Assembly: GCA_013140995.1 (NCBI GenBank)
Contig: JABFRX010000044.1
Coordinates: 1-48,748, forward strand
DNA: 48,748 nt
Source of the DNA: Alphaproteobacteria bacterium
Lineage (GTDB): Bacteria > Pseudomonadota > Alphaproteobacteria > Micropepsales > Micropepsaceae
Direction: 5' to 3'
Under the pieces are notes generated by a model. It was not told the DNA's origin and made no database searches. It saw only the letters and a program-made list of their open reading frames with translations. Position numbers and translations under genes: made by a program. Below, piece by piece: positions 15,518-27,994 of the stretch. The stretch's first letter is position 1; each line of letters begins with the position of its first letter.

Positions 15518-15521
<4 letters not shown>
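14265..15521 (+). CDS. czcC: TolC-family outer membrane efflux protein of a heavy-metal RND pump
   Basis: A 418-aa protein with signal peptide (cleavage after VRAA, about residue 23). It has long heptad-rich coiled-coil stretches (residues 85-135, 165-200, 300-340, 375-405) and the SGALPNPEV motif after the first helix, typical of CzcC/CusC. The trimer forms the outer membrane channel of the tripartite pump. Its stop overlaps the adaptor start (ATGA). Assignment as CzcC-type rests on the adjacent CzcB/CzcA genes. Confidence 0.88.
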
Positions 15522-19928
<4,407 letters not shown>

Positions 19929-20023
19929 AATCCGCGCATCTCGGCACATGGCTCTTTTCGATCGACACGTGCATTCGGCGCGAAGTTGGCTGGGTGTAGC
20001 CGGTTGCCGATTTTACCCCTTGA

Positions 20024-20277
20024 AGTTACAGCGGCTATAGCATGTATGCCGTGCTGCGAACACACATGCGCATTCAGGCTATTGGAGTGGGTTTGGACCC
20101 GACTATTCGACTCATGCACGACCTCGCTAACAAGAAGCGCGAGAACCTTGTGTTCGACTTGATGGAGCCGCTGCGGGCGGTTGTGGATCGGGAGATTTTG
20201 GAGTTGGTGCGGAATGAGACGTTTTCGGCGAAGGATTTCGCAGTGACTAAGGAGGGGTCTGTCTGTTGAATCCGTAG
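20024..20277 (+). pseudogene. cas1: cas1 relic (C-terminal part of CRISPR integrase)
   Basis: The frame from 20042 reads MYAVLRTHMRIQAIGVGLDPTI..., then LMHDLANKKRENLVFDLMEPLRAVVDREILELV and FSAKDFAVTKEGSVC. This matches Cas1 C-terminal conserved blocks: YAVL, GLDPTIG-like, catalytic-site His26, FDLMEP with Asp39, VDR, DF. A TGA at 20021 closes the frame upstream. After SVC the frame stops, but the next frame gives Leu-Asn-Pro (20266-20274), the usual Cas1 continuation, followed by TAG. The N-terminal two-thirds with the catalytic Glu are gone. No cas2 and no repeat array are visible nearby, so this is an inactive remnant. The 19929-20434 interval contains no other gene. Confidence 0.8.
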
Positions 20278-20434
20278 GTGGGGCTCTGCCTCGCAACAAG
20301 GATCAGCAACGCGTGCTCCCCTCAGGTCTCAGGCATTTTTTGACCGTCGTGGTTCGTAACCCAAACAGCTATCCACGCTACCGCGGAATGTAACATGTGT
20401 TGCATTTGGACTGACCCAAGCATAGTTTTCCCCC

Positions 20435-21007
20435 GTGAAGAACGCTCGCGCCTCGGGAACGGAATCCTGGATTGTCCTCCTGGCGCAATTGCCCGCGTCA
20501 CCGTCAAGTGCGCGCGTGTCCCTCTGGCGGCAGCTCCGTGCGGCGGGGGCCGCAAGCCTTATGAATGGAGCCTGGGTACTGCCCGCGAACGACGCTCATC
20601 GACGTTTATTCGTAGAGCTTGCTGCAACAATCCGAGATCAGGGAGGTCAAGCGTCGATCCTGTCCGGTAAGGAGGTGGCGGGCGTAGCGGCCATCAGGGA
20701 CAAGTTCGCTATGGATCGCGCCCGCGAGTACGAAGAATTTCAAGATCGCTGCACGGCGTTCCTTGGTGAAATCGCGAAAGAGCGCAAGCTCAAGAAATTC
20801 ACGTTCGCGGAGCTTGAAGAGATCGAAGACGATTTCACGAAGCTATCCACTTGGTTGCAAAAAATTGCGGCGCGAGACTTCTTCCCGAATGACGACAAAC
20901 CAAAGGCCGTAAAGGTGCTGATGCGATGTGACGCTGCGCGCGCCACCTTCGCCGCCACCGTCTACACCGCCGAAGGAATCGACCGCGAAGAATCGAAAGG
21001 CAGTTGA
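20435..21007 (+). CDS. ChrB N-terminal-domain protein (chromate resistance regulator-like)
   Basis: A 190-aa protein beginning with the ChrB N-terminal signature (SWIVLLAQLPASPSSARVSLWRQLRAAGAASLMNGAWVLP), then a helical, charged region with a coiled-coil-like stretch (residues 95-150). Full ChrB is about 300 aa with a second C-terminal domain; that part is absent here, so it resembles ChrB-N-only proteins. In other bacteria ChrB represses or senses chromate for chrA. No chrA is adjacent; a TSUP anion exporter lies two genes downstream instead. The GTG start at 20435 is the first codon in frame with the motif and lacks a strong ribosome binding site. Confidence 0.8.
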   Translation: MKNARASGTESWIVLLAQLPASPSSARVSLWRQLRAAGAASLMNGAWVLPANDAHRRLFVELAATIRDQGGQASILSGKEVAGVAAIRDKFAMDRAREYEEFQDRCTAFLGEIAKERKLKKFTFAELEEIEDDFTKLSTWLQKIAARDFFPNDDKPKAVKVLMRCDAARATFAATVYTAEGIDREESKGS

Positions 21008-21011
21008 GCCA

Positions 21012-22295
21012 ATGCAAATCGAAATGCGTAGAATTCATCGTTGGGCCGGCGTCACCGTGGCGCTGTTTCTCTTCGTGGTCGCGGTGAGCGGGGTGATCCT
21101 GCAGGTGCAGAAGTTGGCCGGCGACGAAGGGGAGAGAGAGGAACAATCCGTTCGCGGCTCTGTTTCGACTTCGACGGCAAACGACGCGTTCGCAGCGATG
21201 TTGTCCCGGTCTCTCGATGCCGTTCGAGCCGCTGCGCCAAACGAACCTATTGTGTCCGTTGAATTGCGGCTTGCGGGCGATACAACGCAGGTTCTTGTCA
21301 CGATGCCGGGCGAACCCGGCCGCCGGATCACTGTGAATGCGCAAAGCGGCAAGGTGACAAGCGACGAAGCCTACGAGCGGGAATCCATCTTTCTTCGAAT
21401 TCACAGCGGCGAAATTCTTGGCGAACCAGGTGTTGTCATAGGCCTTCTTTGGGGACTGGGACTCGTGATCCTAAGCGCGACCGGGATCATCGTTTATCTG
21501 AATATGTACGCGAAGCGGCGCGCCGTACGCGGCAAGGGGCGCGTTTTCTGGGTTCTGGGGTTTCTATCCGCGGCCTCGATCTTTCGCGAGGATCCGGCCC
21601 GCGCGGGCGCACCGTTTCTAACGGACGATCCTGGCTTCGTAGCCCAAGGTTGGGAAGTGCGCCCGCAAGCGAGCTTTGAAGACAACGTCAACGGAACCAT
21701 AGAGACCGGCGCACTCGATCTGAACTACACGATTGTTCCGACCTTCAAATTGAACCTGACGTTGGCCGAAAAGCGAATCGAGCCGGTTGGCGGGGCATCC
21801 GAAAGCGGGTTCGCCGATACGGACTTCAAATTCAAGTGGCGCTTTCTTGAGGAAGACTCGAGCGGCTGGCAGCCCGCAATGTCGATTGCGCCGAACGTTA
21901 CATTTCCGACGGCCGGCCGCCGCGACGGTCTTGGCGATGGCGTGTGGCGTTACAAAGTCCCGGTTCAAATTGGGAAGACTTTTGGCGACTACTACACCTT
22001 CGGCGAATTCGGCTATCAGTGGGCTGCAAGCACCATTGCAAGCGATCAGCTGATCTATGGCCTAGCCGCGCAACGGGCGTTGACGCCCTCACTCACCATC
22101 GGAATCGAGTTGAACGGCTCGGCCCCATCTGACTCGTTGCGCGATTACGGCCTCGTCGCGAACTTCGGCGCAGCTTACGTCATCGACGATCATGTGCAGT
22201 TGCTGGGGTCGATCGGGCGCACAGTACGGGACAGGGATCGCGGCGGCCCTGAAACGCTCGCTCAGATTTTCCTGCAATTCAACTTCGGGTCATGA
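21012..22295 (+). CDS. fusion of PepSY-associated TM protein and outer-membrane beta-barrel protein
   Basis: A 427-aa product in two unlike halves. Residues 1-173 are a short PepSY_TM protein: RRIHRWAGVTVALFLFVVAVSGVILQ (TM1), a PepSY-like periplasmic domain, and LLWGLGLVILSATGIIVYLNM (TM2). Residues 177-198 then look like a signal peptide (WVLGFLSAASIF, AxA-type ARAG). Residues 199-427 (APFLTDDPGF, RPQASFEDN, LDLNYTIVPTFKLNL, FLQFNFGS ending in aromatic/Ser) are a beta-barrel of the MetA-pathway/transporter kind. The ATG at 21012 lies 5 bp after the ChrB-N stop. Two ancestral cistrons seem to have merged after loss of a stop; they may still be processed apart by signal peptidase. Confidence 0.75.
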   Translation: MQIEMRRIHRWAGVTVALFLFVVAVSGVILQVQKLAGDEGEREEQSVRGSVSTSTANDAFAAMLSRSLDAVRAAAPNEPIVSVELRLAGDTTQVLVTMPGEPGRRITVNAQSGKVTSDEAYERESIFLRIHSGEILGEPGVVIGLLWGLGLVILSATGIIVYLNMYAKRRAVRGKGRVFWVLGFLSAASIFREDPARAGAPFLTDDPGFVAQGWEVRPQASFEDNVNGTIETGALDLNYTIVPTFKLNLTLAEKRIEPVGGASESGFADTDFKFKWRFLEEDSSGWQPAMSIAPNVTFPTAGRRDGLGDGVWRYKVPVQIGKTFGDYYTFGEFGYQWAASTIASDQLIYGLAAQRALTPSLTIGIELNGSAPSDSLRDYGLVANFGAAYVIDDHVQLLGSIGRTVRDRDRGGPETLAQIFLQFNFGS

Positions 22296-22296
22296 C

Positions 22297-23091
22297 TTGG
22301 ATTTTCTGATCATCGGGCTCGTTGCGTTCGTTGCTTCCGGCCTCACGCTCTATTCGGGATTTGGGCTGGGCACGATTTTGCTTCCCCCATTCGCGCTCTT
22401 CTTTCCAACGCCGGTAGCTGTTGCTGCGACAGGAGCCGTCCATCTCTTGAACAATCTGTTTAAGGGGGGCCTCTTAGGGCGAAGTGCGCACTGGCCCACG
22501 GTCTTGCGCTTCGGCCTTCCTGCAATTCCTTTCGCCGTGCTCGGCGCTTGGGTTCTTTCGCAATTGGGAAGCGCAACGGCCGTTTTCGAGTGGTCCGCAT
22601 TCGGCAGTGTGTTCGCTCCAACCGCGGCCAGCATCGTTATCGGACTTGTGATGATAGCCTTTGCGATCTTGGAACTTCAGCCATGGTTCCTACGGCTTTC
22701 CGCGCCGACTCGGCTGATGCCGCTTGGTGGCGCCATAACCGGATTCATCGGCGGACTCTCGGGGCAGCAGGGTGCATTTCGTTCGATGTTCTTGTTGAAG
22801 AGCGGGCTTGAGCCAGCGCGCTTTATCCCGACCGGCGTCTTGATCGCCATCCTCATCGATCTGTCGCGACTGCCAACATACGCTATCGCATTCTCGGATA
22901 TGACGAGTTTGCGCCTTAGCGGGCGCGAGGGCGAGCTGATCGGGGTCGGCACGCTGTGTGCGGTTGCCGGCGCTTACCTAGGATCTGTCTATCTCGAAAA
23001 GGCAACGATCGAGATCGTTCGTGCGATTGTCGCTGGCTTGATGCTTCTCGTCGGGTCCGGGTTGGTTCTCGGCGTCGTTGGGAGCTCATAG
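22297..23091 (+). CDS. TSUP family (TauE/SafE) membrane exporter
   Basis: A 264-aa membrane protein with about eight hydrophobic helices in two halves. The first half has LYSGFGLGTILLPPFALFF; the second has the matching GGAITGFIGGLSGQQGAFRSMFLL motif. Both are typical of the sulfite/sulfonate exporter family TSUP. The TTG at 22297 directly follows the preceding TGA and fits the start of TM1; no ATG exists in frame there. It is third in an apparent operon with ChrB-N and the PepSY/barrel fusion. Transport of sulfite, sulfate or another oxyanion is likely; a role in chromate or sulfate balance is inference. Confidence 0.82.
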   Translation: MDFLIIGLVAFVASGLTLYSGFGLGTILLPPFALFFPTPVAVAATGAVHLLNNLFKGGLLGRSAHWPTVLRFGLPAIPFAVLGAWVLSQLGSATAVFEWSAFGSVFAPTAASIVIGLVMIAFAILELQPWFLRLSAPTRLMPLGGAITGFIGGLSGQQGAFRSMFLLKSGLEPARFIPTGVLIAILIDLSRLPTYAIAFSDMTSLRLSGREGELIGVGTLCAVAGAYLGSVYLEKATIEIVRAIVAGLMLLVGSGLVLGVVGSS

Positions 23092-23546
23092 TGCCGTCGC
23101 CATGTTTGGCATCCGGCGTGCTTTCCCTAATGACGGAATATGGTACTGACCGAAGTTCGCGACGGGAGCACTAGAAATGCCGCCAAGTACTGAGCACCTT
23201 CGCCGTGCGGTCGCATGGGCTACCATCATGATGTGGGTCGAACGTCGATCGTCCGGCGGTAGTTCGCCGATGTTATAGGCGGCACGGTCCAGATAGTGCT
23301 TCGCAATGTCGGCACGCGCGGCATTCGCGGCGAGCCCAACTTCGTTCATCTGAGAAAAGCTGTTGTAGGCGGGACGAAACTGCCCCAGTGCTTCGAATGC
23401 CAGTGCGCGCGCCCTGAAGGCCGTGCTTTTCAAATTGTTGCCGATTTCGCGCGCCAGTGCCGGTTCCAGCAGCTTGATCGCGCGCTGCGGCTCGCCCTTG
23501 GCCGTCGCAACGAAGGCTGAAAAGATCGCGCTGTCAGGCCACATCA
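23086..23546 (-). CDS. unidentified, possibly truncated helical (TPR-like) protein
   Basis: From the ATGATG at 23546 the frame gives 153 residues. The first 90 look like real protein with helix-turn-helix repeats (AIKLLEPALAREIGNN, FRARALAFEALGQFRPAYNSF, AARADIAKHYLDRAAYN), reminiscent of TPR units, and have GC-rich third positions. The last 50 residues look random and run into the TSUP gene end. It begins inside the last codons of the CDF exporter, so the beginning of the original gene may be missing. I do not recognise a family; it may be a decayed fragment. Confidence 0.35.
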
Positions 23547-24493
23547 TCGGGCGCAAGGGCGCAGGCGTCCGCGTGTCGTGTCTCCACCTGCAACGTGGCG
23601 TGGGGAACGGCAAAGCGGGTCCTCAACTCATCGGTAATGCCAGTTAGAACGTCATCACCGGGGAATCCGGCCGGCATCACCAGATGGCACGTGAGGGCCG
23701 TTTCCGTCGTACTCATGGCCCAGATGTGGAGATCGTGAATTTGCTCCACGCCGGGTCTGCTTTCGAGAAAAACTCGGATGGCTTTCTGATCGATTCCCGG
23801 TGGTACGGCGTGAAGCGTCATGGTCACGGCGTCACGCAACAGGGACCACGTCCCGAGAACGATCACCAAGACGATGCCGAGGCTGACGGCCGGATCGATC
23901 CACTGCCAACCGGTAGCCATAATCGCTAAGCCGGCCAAAACGACGCCAGCGGATACGCCGGCATCAGCCGCCATGTGAAGGAAAGCGCCGCGGATATTCA
24001 GGTCGCCCTTGCTGCCGCGCATGAACATGAGCGCGGTGGCTGTATTGATGGCGATGCCGATGCAGGCGACGATGATCACGGTCGTTGCGGCGACTGGGCT
24101 CGGCGCGAAGAAGCGATGGAAAGCCTCTAAGGCAATCGCGCCAACCGCGATAAGAAGAAAAACCGCGTTGATCAGCGCCGCGAGGATCGACGAACTGCGC
24201 AGGCCATACGTAAAGCGCTGCGACGGTTTCCGTTGACTGAGAATGACCGCGCCCCAGGAGATGATGAGTCCCAGGACATCGCTGAGATTGTGGCCCGCGT
24301 CGGCGAGCAGAGCCATGGAGTTCGCAAGCAAACCAAAGGACGCCTCGACGACGACAAATCCAAAATTGAGCGCGATGCCGACGGCAAACGCAGTCCCGAA
24401 GCCATTTGGTGCTTGCGCATGGGCGTGACCCGCATGCGGCTTGTGCGTGTGGCCGGCGTGGTTGTGATGATGCTCGTGCGGGTCGGCGGTCAT
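23534..24493 (-). CDS. czcD: cation diffusion facilitator (CzcD-like) exporter
   Basis: A 319-aa CDF protein. The N-terminus is His-rich (HEHHHNHAGHTHKPHAGHAH), followed by six TM helices. The transport site shows HxxxD pairs in TM2 (GHNLSD) and TM5 (HMAAD), the Zn/Co/Cd-type His-Asp arrangement. The cytoplasmic C-terminal domain has the HDLHIWAMSTTETALTCHLV signature. The ATG at 24493 is chosen over an upstream in-frame codon because the His-rich start follows directly. It lies 53 bp after the P-type ATPase stop and is last in a four-gene export operon. It extrudes divalent metal in exchange for protons. Confidence 0.92.
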   Translation of the reverse strand: MTADPHEHHHNHAGHTHKPHAGHAHAQAPNGFGTAFAVGIALNFGFVVVEASFGLLANSMALLADAGHNLSDVLGLIISWGAVILSQRKPSQRFTYGLRSSSILAALINAVFLLIAVGAIALEAFHRFFAPSPVAATTVIIVACIGIAINTATALMFMRGSKGDLNIRGAFLHMAADAGVSAGVVLAGLAIMATGWQWIDPAVSLGIVLVIVLGTWSLLRDAVTMTLHAVPPGIDQKAIRVFLESRPGVEQIHDLHIWAMSTTETALTCHLVMPAGFPGDDVLTGITDELRTRFAVPHATLQVETRHADACALAPDDVA

Positions 24494-24546
24494 GGACTCA
24501 GCATTCCAAAATGACGAGGGCGGCTCCGAGTAACATGGCAACGGGA

Positions 24547-26439
24547 CTACGCGGCACCTTCGATGCGAACACGCAAGAGCTTCACTGAATTGACGAACAC
24601 CAGCACGTCTGGCCCCAGGTGAATGACGGCGGCCTGAATGGGACCGATCAACCCGAGGAGCGCTGCAGTGATGCCTAAGACATGGACGACGCCTACACCA
24701 ACAAAGAGATTCTCCTGAATGGTGCGATACGCTCTGCGCGCAATGGCTCGTGCGACCGCAATCTTACCGAGGTCGTCAGTCATGAGCGCAATGTCGGCGG
24801 CTTCAAGCGCCGCGTGCGTGCCGCCGGCGCCCATCGCAATGCCAACGTCAGCCCGCGCTAGTGCGGGCGCGTCATTGACGCCGTCACCGATCATCGCGAC
24901 GCGATGACCCTGTTTTTGCAATTCCGCAATCGCGGCGACTTTGTCTTCGGGCATCAGGCCGGCGCGTACCTCATCGACGCCTAAGTTCGTCGCGACCGCA
25001 TTCGCAGTCGCGATGTTGTCGCCCGTCAGCATGATGATCCGCTTGACGCCGCTCTCTCTGAGATGGGTCAGCGTTTCTCGTGCTCGCGGTCGCAAGGCAT
25101 CGGCGATGTAAATCACGCCTGCGAACTGACCATCGACGGCGATATGAATCGGTGTTTGCCCACCGCCTTCAACCTCTGCCGACACTGCCACATTATTCTC
25201 GACGAGCAGCGCGGCGTTTCCCACAAGGACAAGGTGACCCTCGATTCTGGCTTTCGCGCCGCGCCCCTGGAGCTGCTCGTAGTGCTCAGGTTCGGGTACT
25301 TCGATCTGTTTTCGCAAAGCGTTCTCAACAATGACTTTTGCAAGTGGGTGGGCCGAGCGGCGGTCGGCTGCAGCGGCGAGGCGAAGAAGCTCCATTTCTG
25401 AGAACTTTGGGCTTCGAGACTCAATGCGCACCACTTCCGGCTTGTTGGCCGTGAGTGTGCCTGTTTTGTCGAAAACCATGACATCGACTTTGGCGAGCAA
25501 TTCGAGGTAAAGGCCGCCCTTGATCAATATTCCGGATCGCGCCGCTCGTGCGATGGCCGCGATCATGACCAGGGGCGTTGCCAACCCTAACTCGGCCGGC
25601 GAAGTGAATATCATAAGCGTGACGATCATCCTCACATCGCGCGTGAGAAGATAAACCACGATTAGGAAAACAAAGACGATAGGAATGAGCCAAGCAGCAA
25701 CCCTGTCCGCAAGCTTCTGCACTGGCGCTTGCACGGCTTCGGCGTTTTCCACCAACGCGATGATTCGAGAGAAGGTTGTGTCGCCACCGATCTTCTCAGC
25801 TCCGATATCGATAGCACCCGCTTCGACCAACGTGCCCGCAAAAACGCGAGCGCCCGCGATTTTCTCTTTCGGAATGCTTTCTCCGGTAATTGTCGCCTCA
25901 TTGACCGACGCCTGTCCGCCGGTCACGGTGCCATCCACTGGAATCTGTTCGCCAGCCCGCGTCAGGACTACATCGCCCACCTTCAACGTAGCTATCGCAA
26001 CAACGCGATCGCCGCTCGTGGTTCGTACCATTGCAACCTGCGGCACCGAACCGATAAGCGATTTGATCGACGCACGTGCGCGATCGGTATTGAGGTCTGC
26101 GATGAACTCCGCGATCAGAATGATCACCATCAAGACTGCGCCGGCAACCGTTTCGCCGCCGAGAACAGCAACGAGCGTTGCAATCGTTACAAAGACTTCC
26201 GTACCGATTTTGTGCTCGTGGATGAGATCAAGCGCGCCTTTTTTGACGAGCGGGTAGAGACCGATTGCGACCGCAATCCAAAGTATTTGGATGGATACCA
26301 GCTCTCGCCAGTAGAGCAGCGCGATGATGCCCGTCAGGACAATTCGGCCGACTTCGATCCAACGCTCGCGCGTCATGAGGATCCACAATGTCGAGACATT
26401 GCTTGAGGATGCGTTAGGAGCCGTTGCTTCGGTTGTCAT
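24547..26439 (-). CDS. P1B-type heavy-metal ATPase with SPA membrane motif, no metal-binding N-domain
   Basis: A 630-aa P-type ATPase. The A-domain has ATITGESIP, the phosphorylation site is DKTGTLT (Asp324), and the N- and P-domain have HPLAK and GDGVNDAPAL. The intramembrane motif reads FTSPAELGLATP (Ser280-Pro281-Ala282), where Cu pumps have CPC and P1B-4 Co/Fe/Zn pumps have SPC. No HMA or His-rich domain precedes TM1. The closest architecture is P1B-4 (CoaT/PfeT-like; 6 TM, about 630 aa). With an RcnA-like exporter and a CDF in one operon, Co/Ni/Zn/Fe export is the likely job; absence of any Cys in the motif is unusual. Confidence 0.88.
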   Translation of the reverse strand: MTTEATAPNASSSNVSTLWILMTRERWIEVGRIVLTGIIALLYWRELVSIQILWIAVAIGLYPLVKKGALDLIHEHKIGTEVFVTIATLVAVLGGETVAGAVLMVIILIAEFIADLNTDRARASIKSLIGSVPQVAMVRTTSGDRVVAIATLKVGDVVLTRAGEQIPVDGTVTGGQASVNEATITGESIPKEKIAGARVFAGTLVEAGAIDIGAEKIGGDTTFSRIIALVENAEAVQAPVQKLADRVAAWLIPIVFVFLIVVYLLTRDVRMIVTLMIFTSPAELGLATPLVMIAAIARAARSGILIKGGLYLELLAKVDVMVFDKTGTLTANKPEVVRIESRSPKFSEMELLRLAAAADRRSAHPLAKVIVENALRKQIEVPEPEHYEQLQGRGAKARIEGHLVLVGNAALLVENNVAVSAEVEGGGQTPIHIAVDGQFAGVIYIADALRPRARETLTHLRESGVKRIIMLTGDNIATANAVATNLGVDEVRAGLMPEDKVAAIAELQKQGHRVAMIGDGVNDAPALARADVGIAMGAGGTHAALEAADIALMTDDLGKIAVARAIARRAYRTIQENLFVGVGVVHVLGITAALLGLIGPIQAAVIHLGPDVLVFVNSVKLLRVRIEGAA

Positions 26440-26508
26440 TTGTCTTCACTTGTTGGTTCCGTGCCGATGTCCGAAGTGTCCCGCCGGCGTGCTGCGCGGA
26501 AGACGAAC

Positions 26509-27657
26509 TTACGCTGGGATGGTCGCGAGCGCTGTCCAACCTTGATAGCCGACATAAAGGCCGACGAGGATGATGAGGGCGCTGGAGAAATAGGGTGCGC
26601 GGCGGGCGACGGTGCCGAACCAAGAGAAGCGCTTGGACACGTGCCGGGCGCTGAGTGCCGCCGCGGCCCCCACCGCCACAAGCGTGATCGCGAGCCCGAT
26701 TGAAAAGCACAGCACAAGCACGGCCCCGAGCGCGAACTGTTTGAGTTGAAGACAGAGCAATAGGACCGTGATCGACGCCGGGCACGGGATAAGACCGCCC
26801 GTCAGGCCGAACATGACGATCTGACCCGTTGTGACGTTGCCGCCGGCAAACCTGCGGCGAATGTCGCTCGCGTGTGCGAGTTCGTGCGCGTCTTGGTAAC
26901 CGCCGGACGACACATTGAGGCCGCCTAGTTCCTCGTGCGCGCGATCATGTCCGTGATTGTGCGCCTCCTCGAAGACAAGGTCGTAGTCGTGGAAATGCCC
27001 GTCATGGCCGAGGCTAACGCGCGCCATGAATTGGTGCGGCTCCGGTATCTCGTCGACGGATTCGAGATAACTGCCGCGATCGGCGAAGGTGAATACTTGT
27101 CGAGCGCCGCCTGGACGCTCGGTCGTCACAATCACGTCCTGCGCGGCCCAGGCATCGCCCTTTTCGGTGCGCACACGCCAGCGCGGCGGCACGCCATCCT
27201 CGAAGACCTCAACGGCGATGGTCCCGTGGCCGGTGTCGATGCCCCGCGTGTCTTCGCCGTGCGCGTGTCCATGATCGTGCGCGTGCGTCGTGCTCGCCGC
27301 CTTCGCACGCCGTTGATCTTGCCAGGTGCGCCGCAGCATCCAGAGTGCGATGGCGATAATGGTGCCGGCTGAAGCCAGTTGAAAATATGGCTCGAAACTC
27401 TCCGCGTCGACACCCTGCCATAGGTACATGCCGCCAAGCACGATGCCCCACACAACGATTGTGTGGGAGATGGTTGCGGCAACGCCCAGGAGCACAGCCT
27501 GACCGACCGTGCCGCGGATTGCCACGATGAACGCGGCCATCATCGTCTTCGAATGGCCCGGCTCCAGACCATGCAGCGCGCCGAGAAGGATCGCACTCGG
27601 TATAAACAGCCAAGCGTGCGCGGTACCTTGCTGAAGAAGATCAGTGAACGAAACCAT
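26509..27657 (-). CDS. nickel/cobalt exporter, RcnA family
   Basis: A 382-aa membrane protein. The first helix pair carries GALHGLEPGHSKTMMAAFIVA, the hallmark RcnA motif. A His-rich cytoplasmic loop follows (THAHDHGHAHGED, residues about 123-136, and HDGHFHDYD, EEAHNHGHDRAHEE). The second half has GLTGGLIPCPASITVLLLCLQ, and six to seven TM helices are evident overall. An inserted segment of about 100 residues (GTIAVEVFEDGVPPRWRVRTEKGD...) resembles the N-terminal domain of the CzcB adaptor in this same window. The gene starts 9 bp after the regulator stop, so the two form a regulator-exporter pair. Confidence 0.9.
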   Translation of the reverse strand: MVSFTDLLQQGTAHAWLFIPSAILLGALHGLEPGHSKTMMAAFIVAIRGTVGQAVLLGVAATISHTIVVWGIVLGGMYLWQGVDAESFEPYFQLASAGTIIAIALWMLRRTWQDQRRAKAASTTHAHDHGHAHGEDTRGIDTGHGTIAVEVFEDGVPPRWRVRTEKGDAWAAQDVIVTTERPGGARQVFTFADRGSYLESVDEIPEPHQFMARVSLGHDGHFHDYDLVFEEAHNHGHDRAHEELGGLNVSSGGYQDAHELAHASDIRRRFAGGNVTTGQIVMFGLTGGLIPCPASITVLLLCLQLKQFALGAVLVLCFSIGLAITLVAVGAAAALSARHVSKRFSWFGTVARRAPYFSSALIILVGLYVGYQGWTALATIPA

Positions 27658-27666
27658 TTCAACTTC

Positions 27667-27951
27667 TCACAGGTATTTGGCGATTTCTTTGAACTCATTG
27701 ACCGGACCACGCTGCTCGCGCGGCAAGGCGCCTACCGCGTCTTCGAGGCAGTTTTCGAGGTGATCGTGAACCAGGGCCTTCTTCGCCTGGCCCACGGCCT
27801 TTTCGACCGCGTGCAACTGCTGGGCGATGTCAAGACAGGATCGTCCGCTCTCGATCATCCCGACGATGCTCCGCAGATGCCCCTCGGCGCGCTTCAGACG
27901 CTTGACGATGTCGGGATGGGTTTTGTGGCGATGGTGTTTGCTCATGTGCAT
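27667..27951 (-). CDS. CsoR/RcnR family metal-sensing repressor (InrS-like ligand set)
   Basis: A 94-aa all-helical DUF156 repressor. Ligand positions visible are His7 in the N-terminal HHRHKTH run, Cys39 (SGRSCLDIAQQL), His64 and Cys68 (VHDHLENCLEDA). The spacing Cys-25-His-4-Cys is the CsoR-type C-H-C set, while a His 32 residues before the Cys equals the spacing in RcnR (His3/Cys35) and InrS (His21/Cys53). The combination is that of InrS, a Ni sensor that controls an exporter, and fits the adjacent RcnA-like gene. Apo-protein should repress and metal should release. The start may be Met1 (27951) or Met3 (27945). Confidence 0.88.
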   Translation of the reverse strand: MHMSKHHRHKTHPDIVKRLKRAEGHLRSIVGMIESGRSCLDIAQQLHAVEKAVGQAKKALVHDHLENCLEDAVGALPREQRGPVNEFKEIAKYL

Positions 27952-27955
27952 ATGC

Positions 27956-27974
27956 TATCCCCCTGGAGAGGATA
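27956..27974. promoter_or_regulatory. candidate CsoR/RcnR-type operator
   Basis: TATCCCCCTGGAGAGGATA lies 5 bp upstream of the regulator start codon. TATCC and GGATA are exact inverted arms around a G/C-tract centre. This is the A/T-flanked G-tract layout bound by CsoR/RcnR-family tetramers. Its position supports autoregulation and control of the exporter operon. Confidence 0.55.
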
Positions 27975-27994
27975 TTGCAAGATTTGGAGACTGA

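Noticed and set aside
19929-20434. CRISPR array around the cas1 relic
   Set aside because: I looked for regularly spaced repeats of 25-40 bp and found none; only the cas1 fragment is present.
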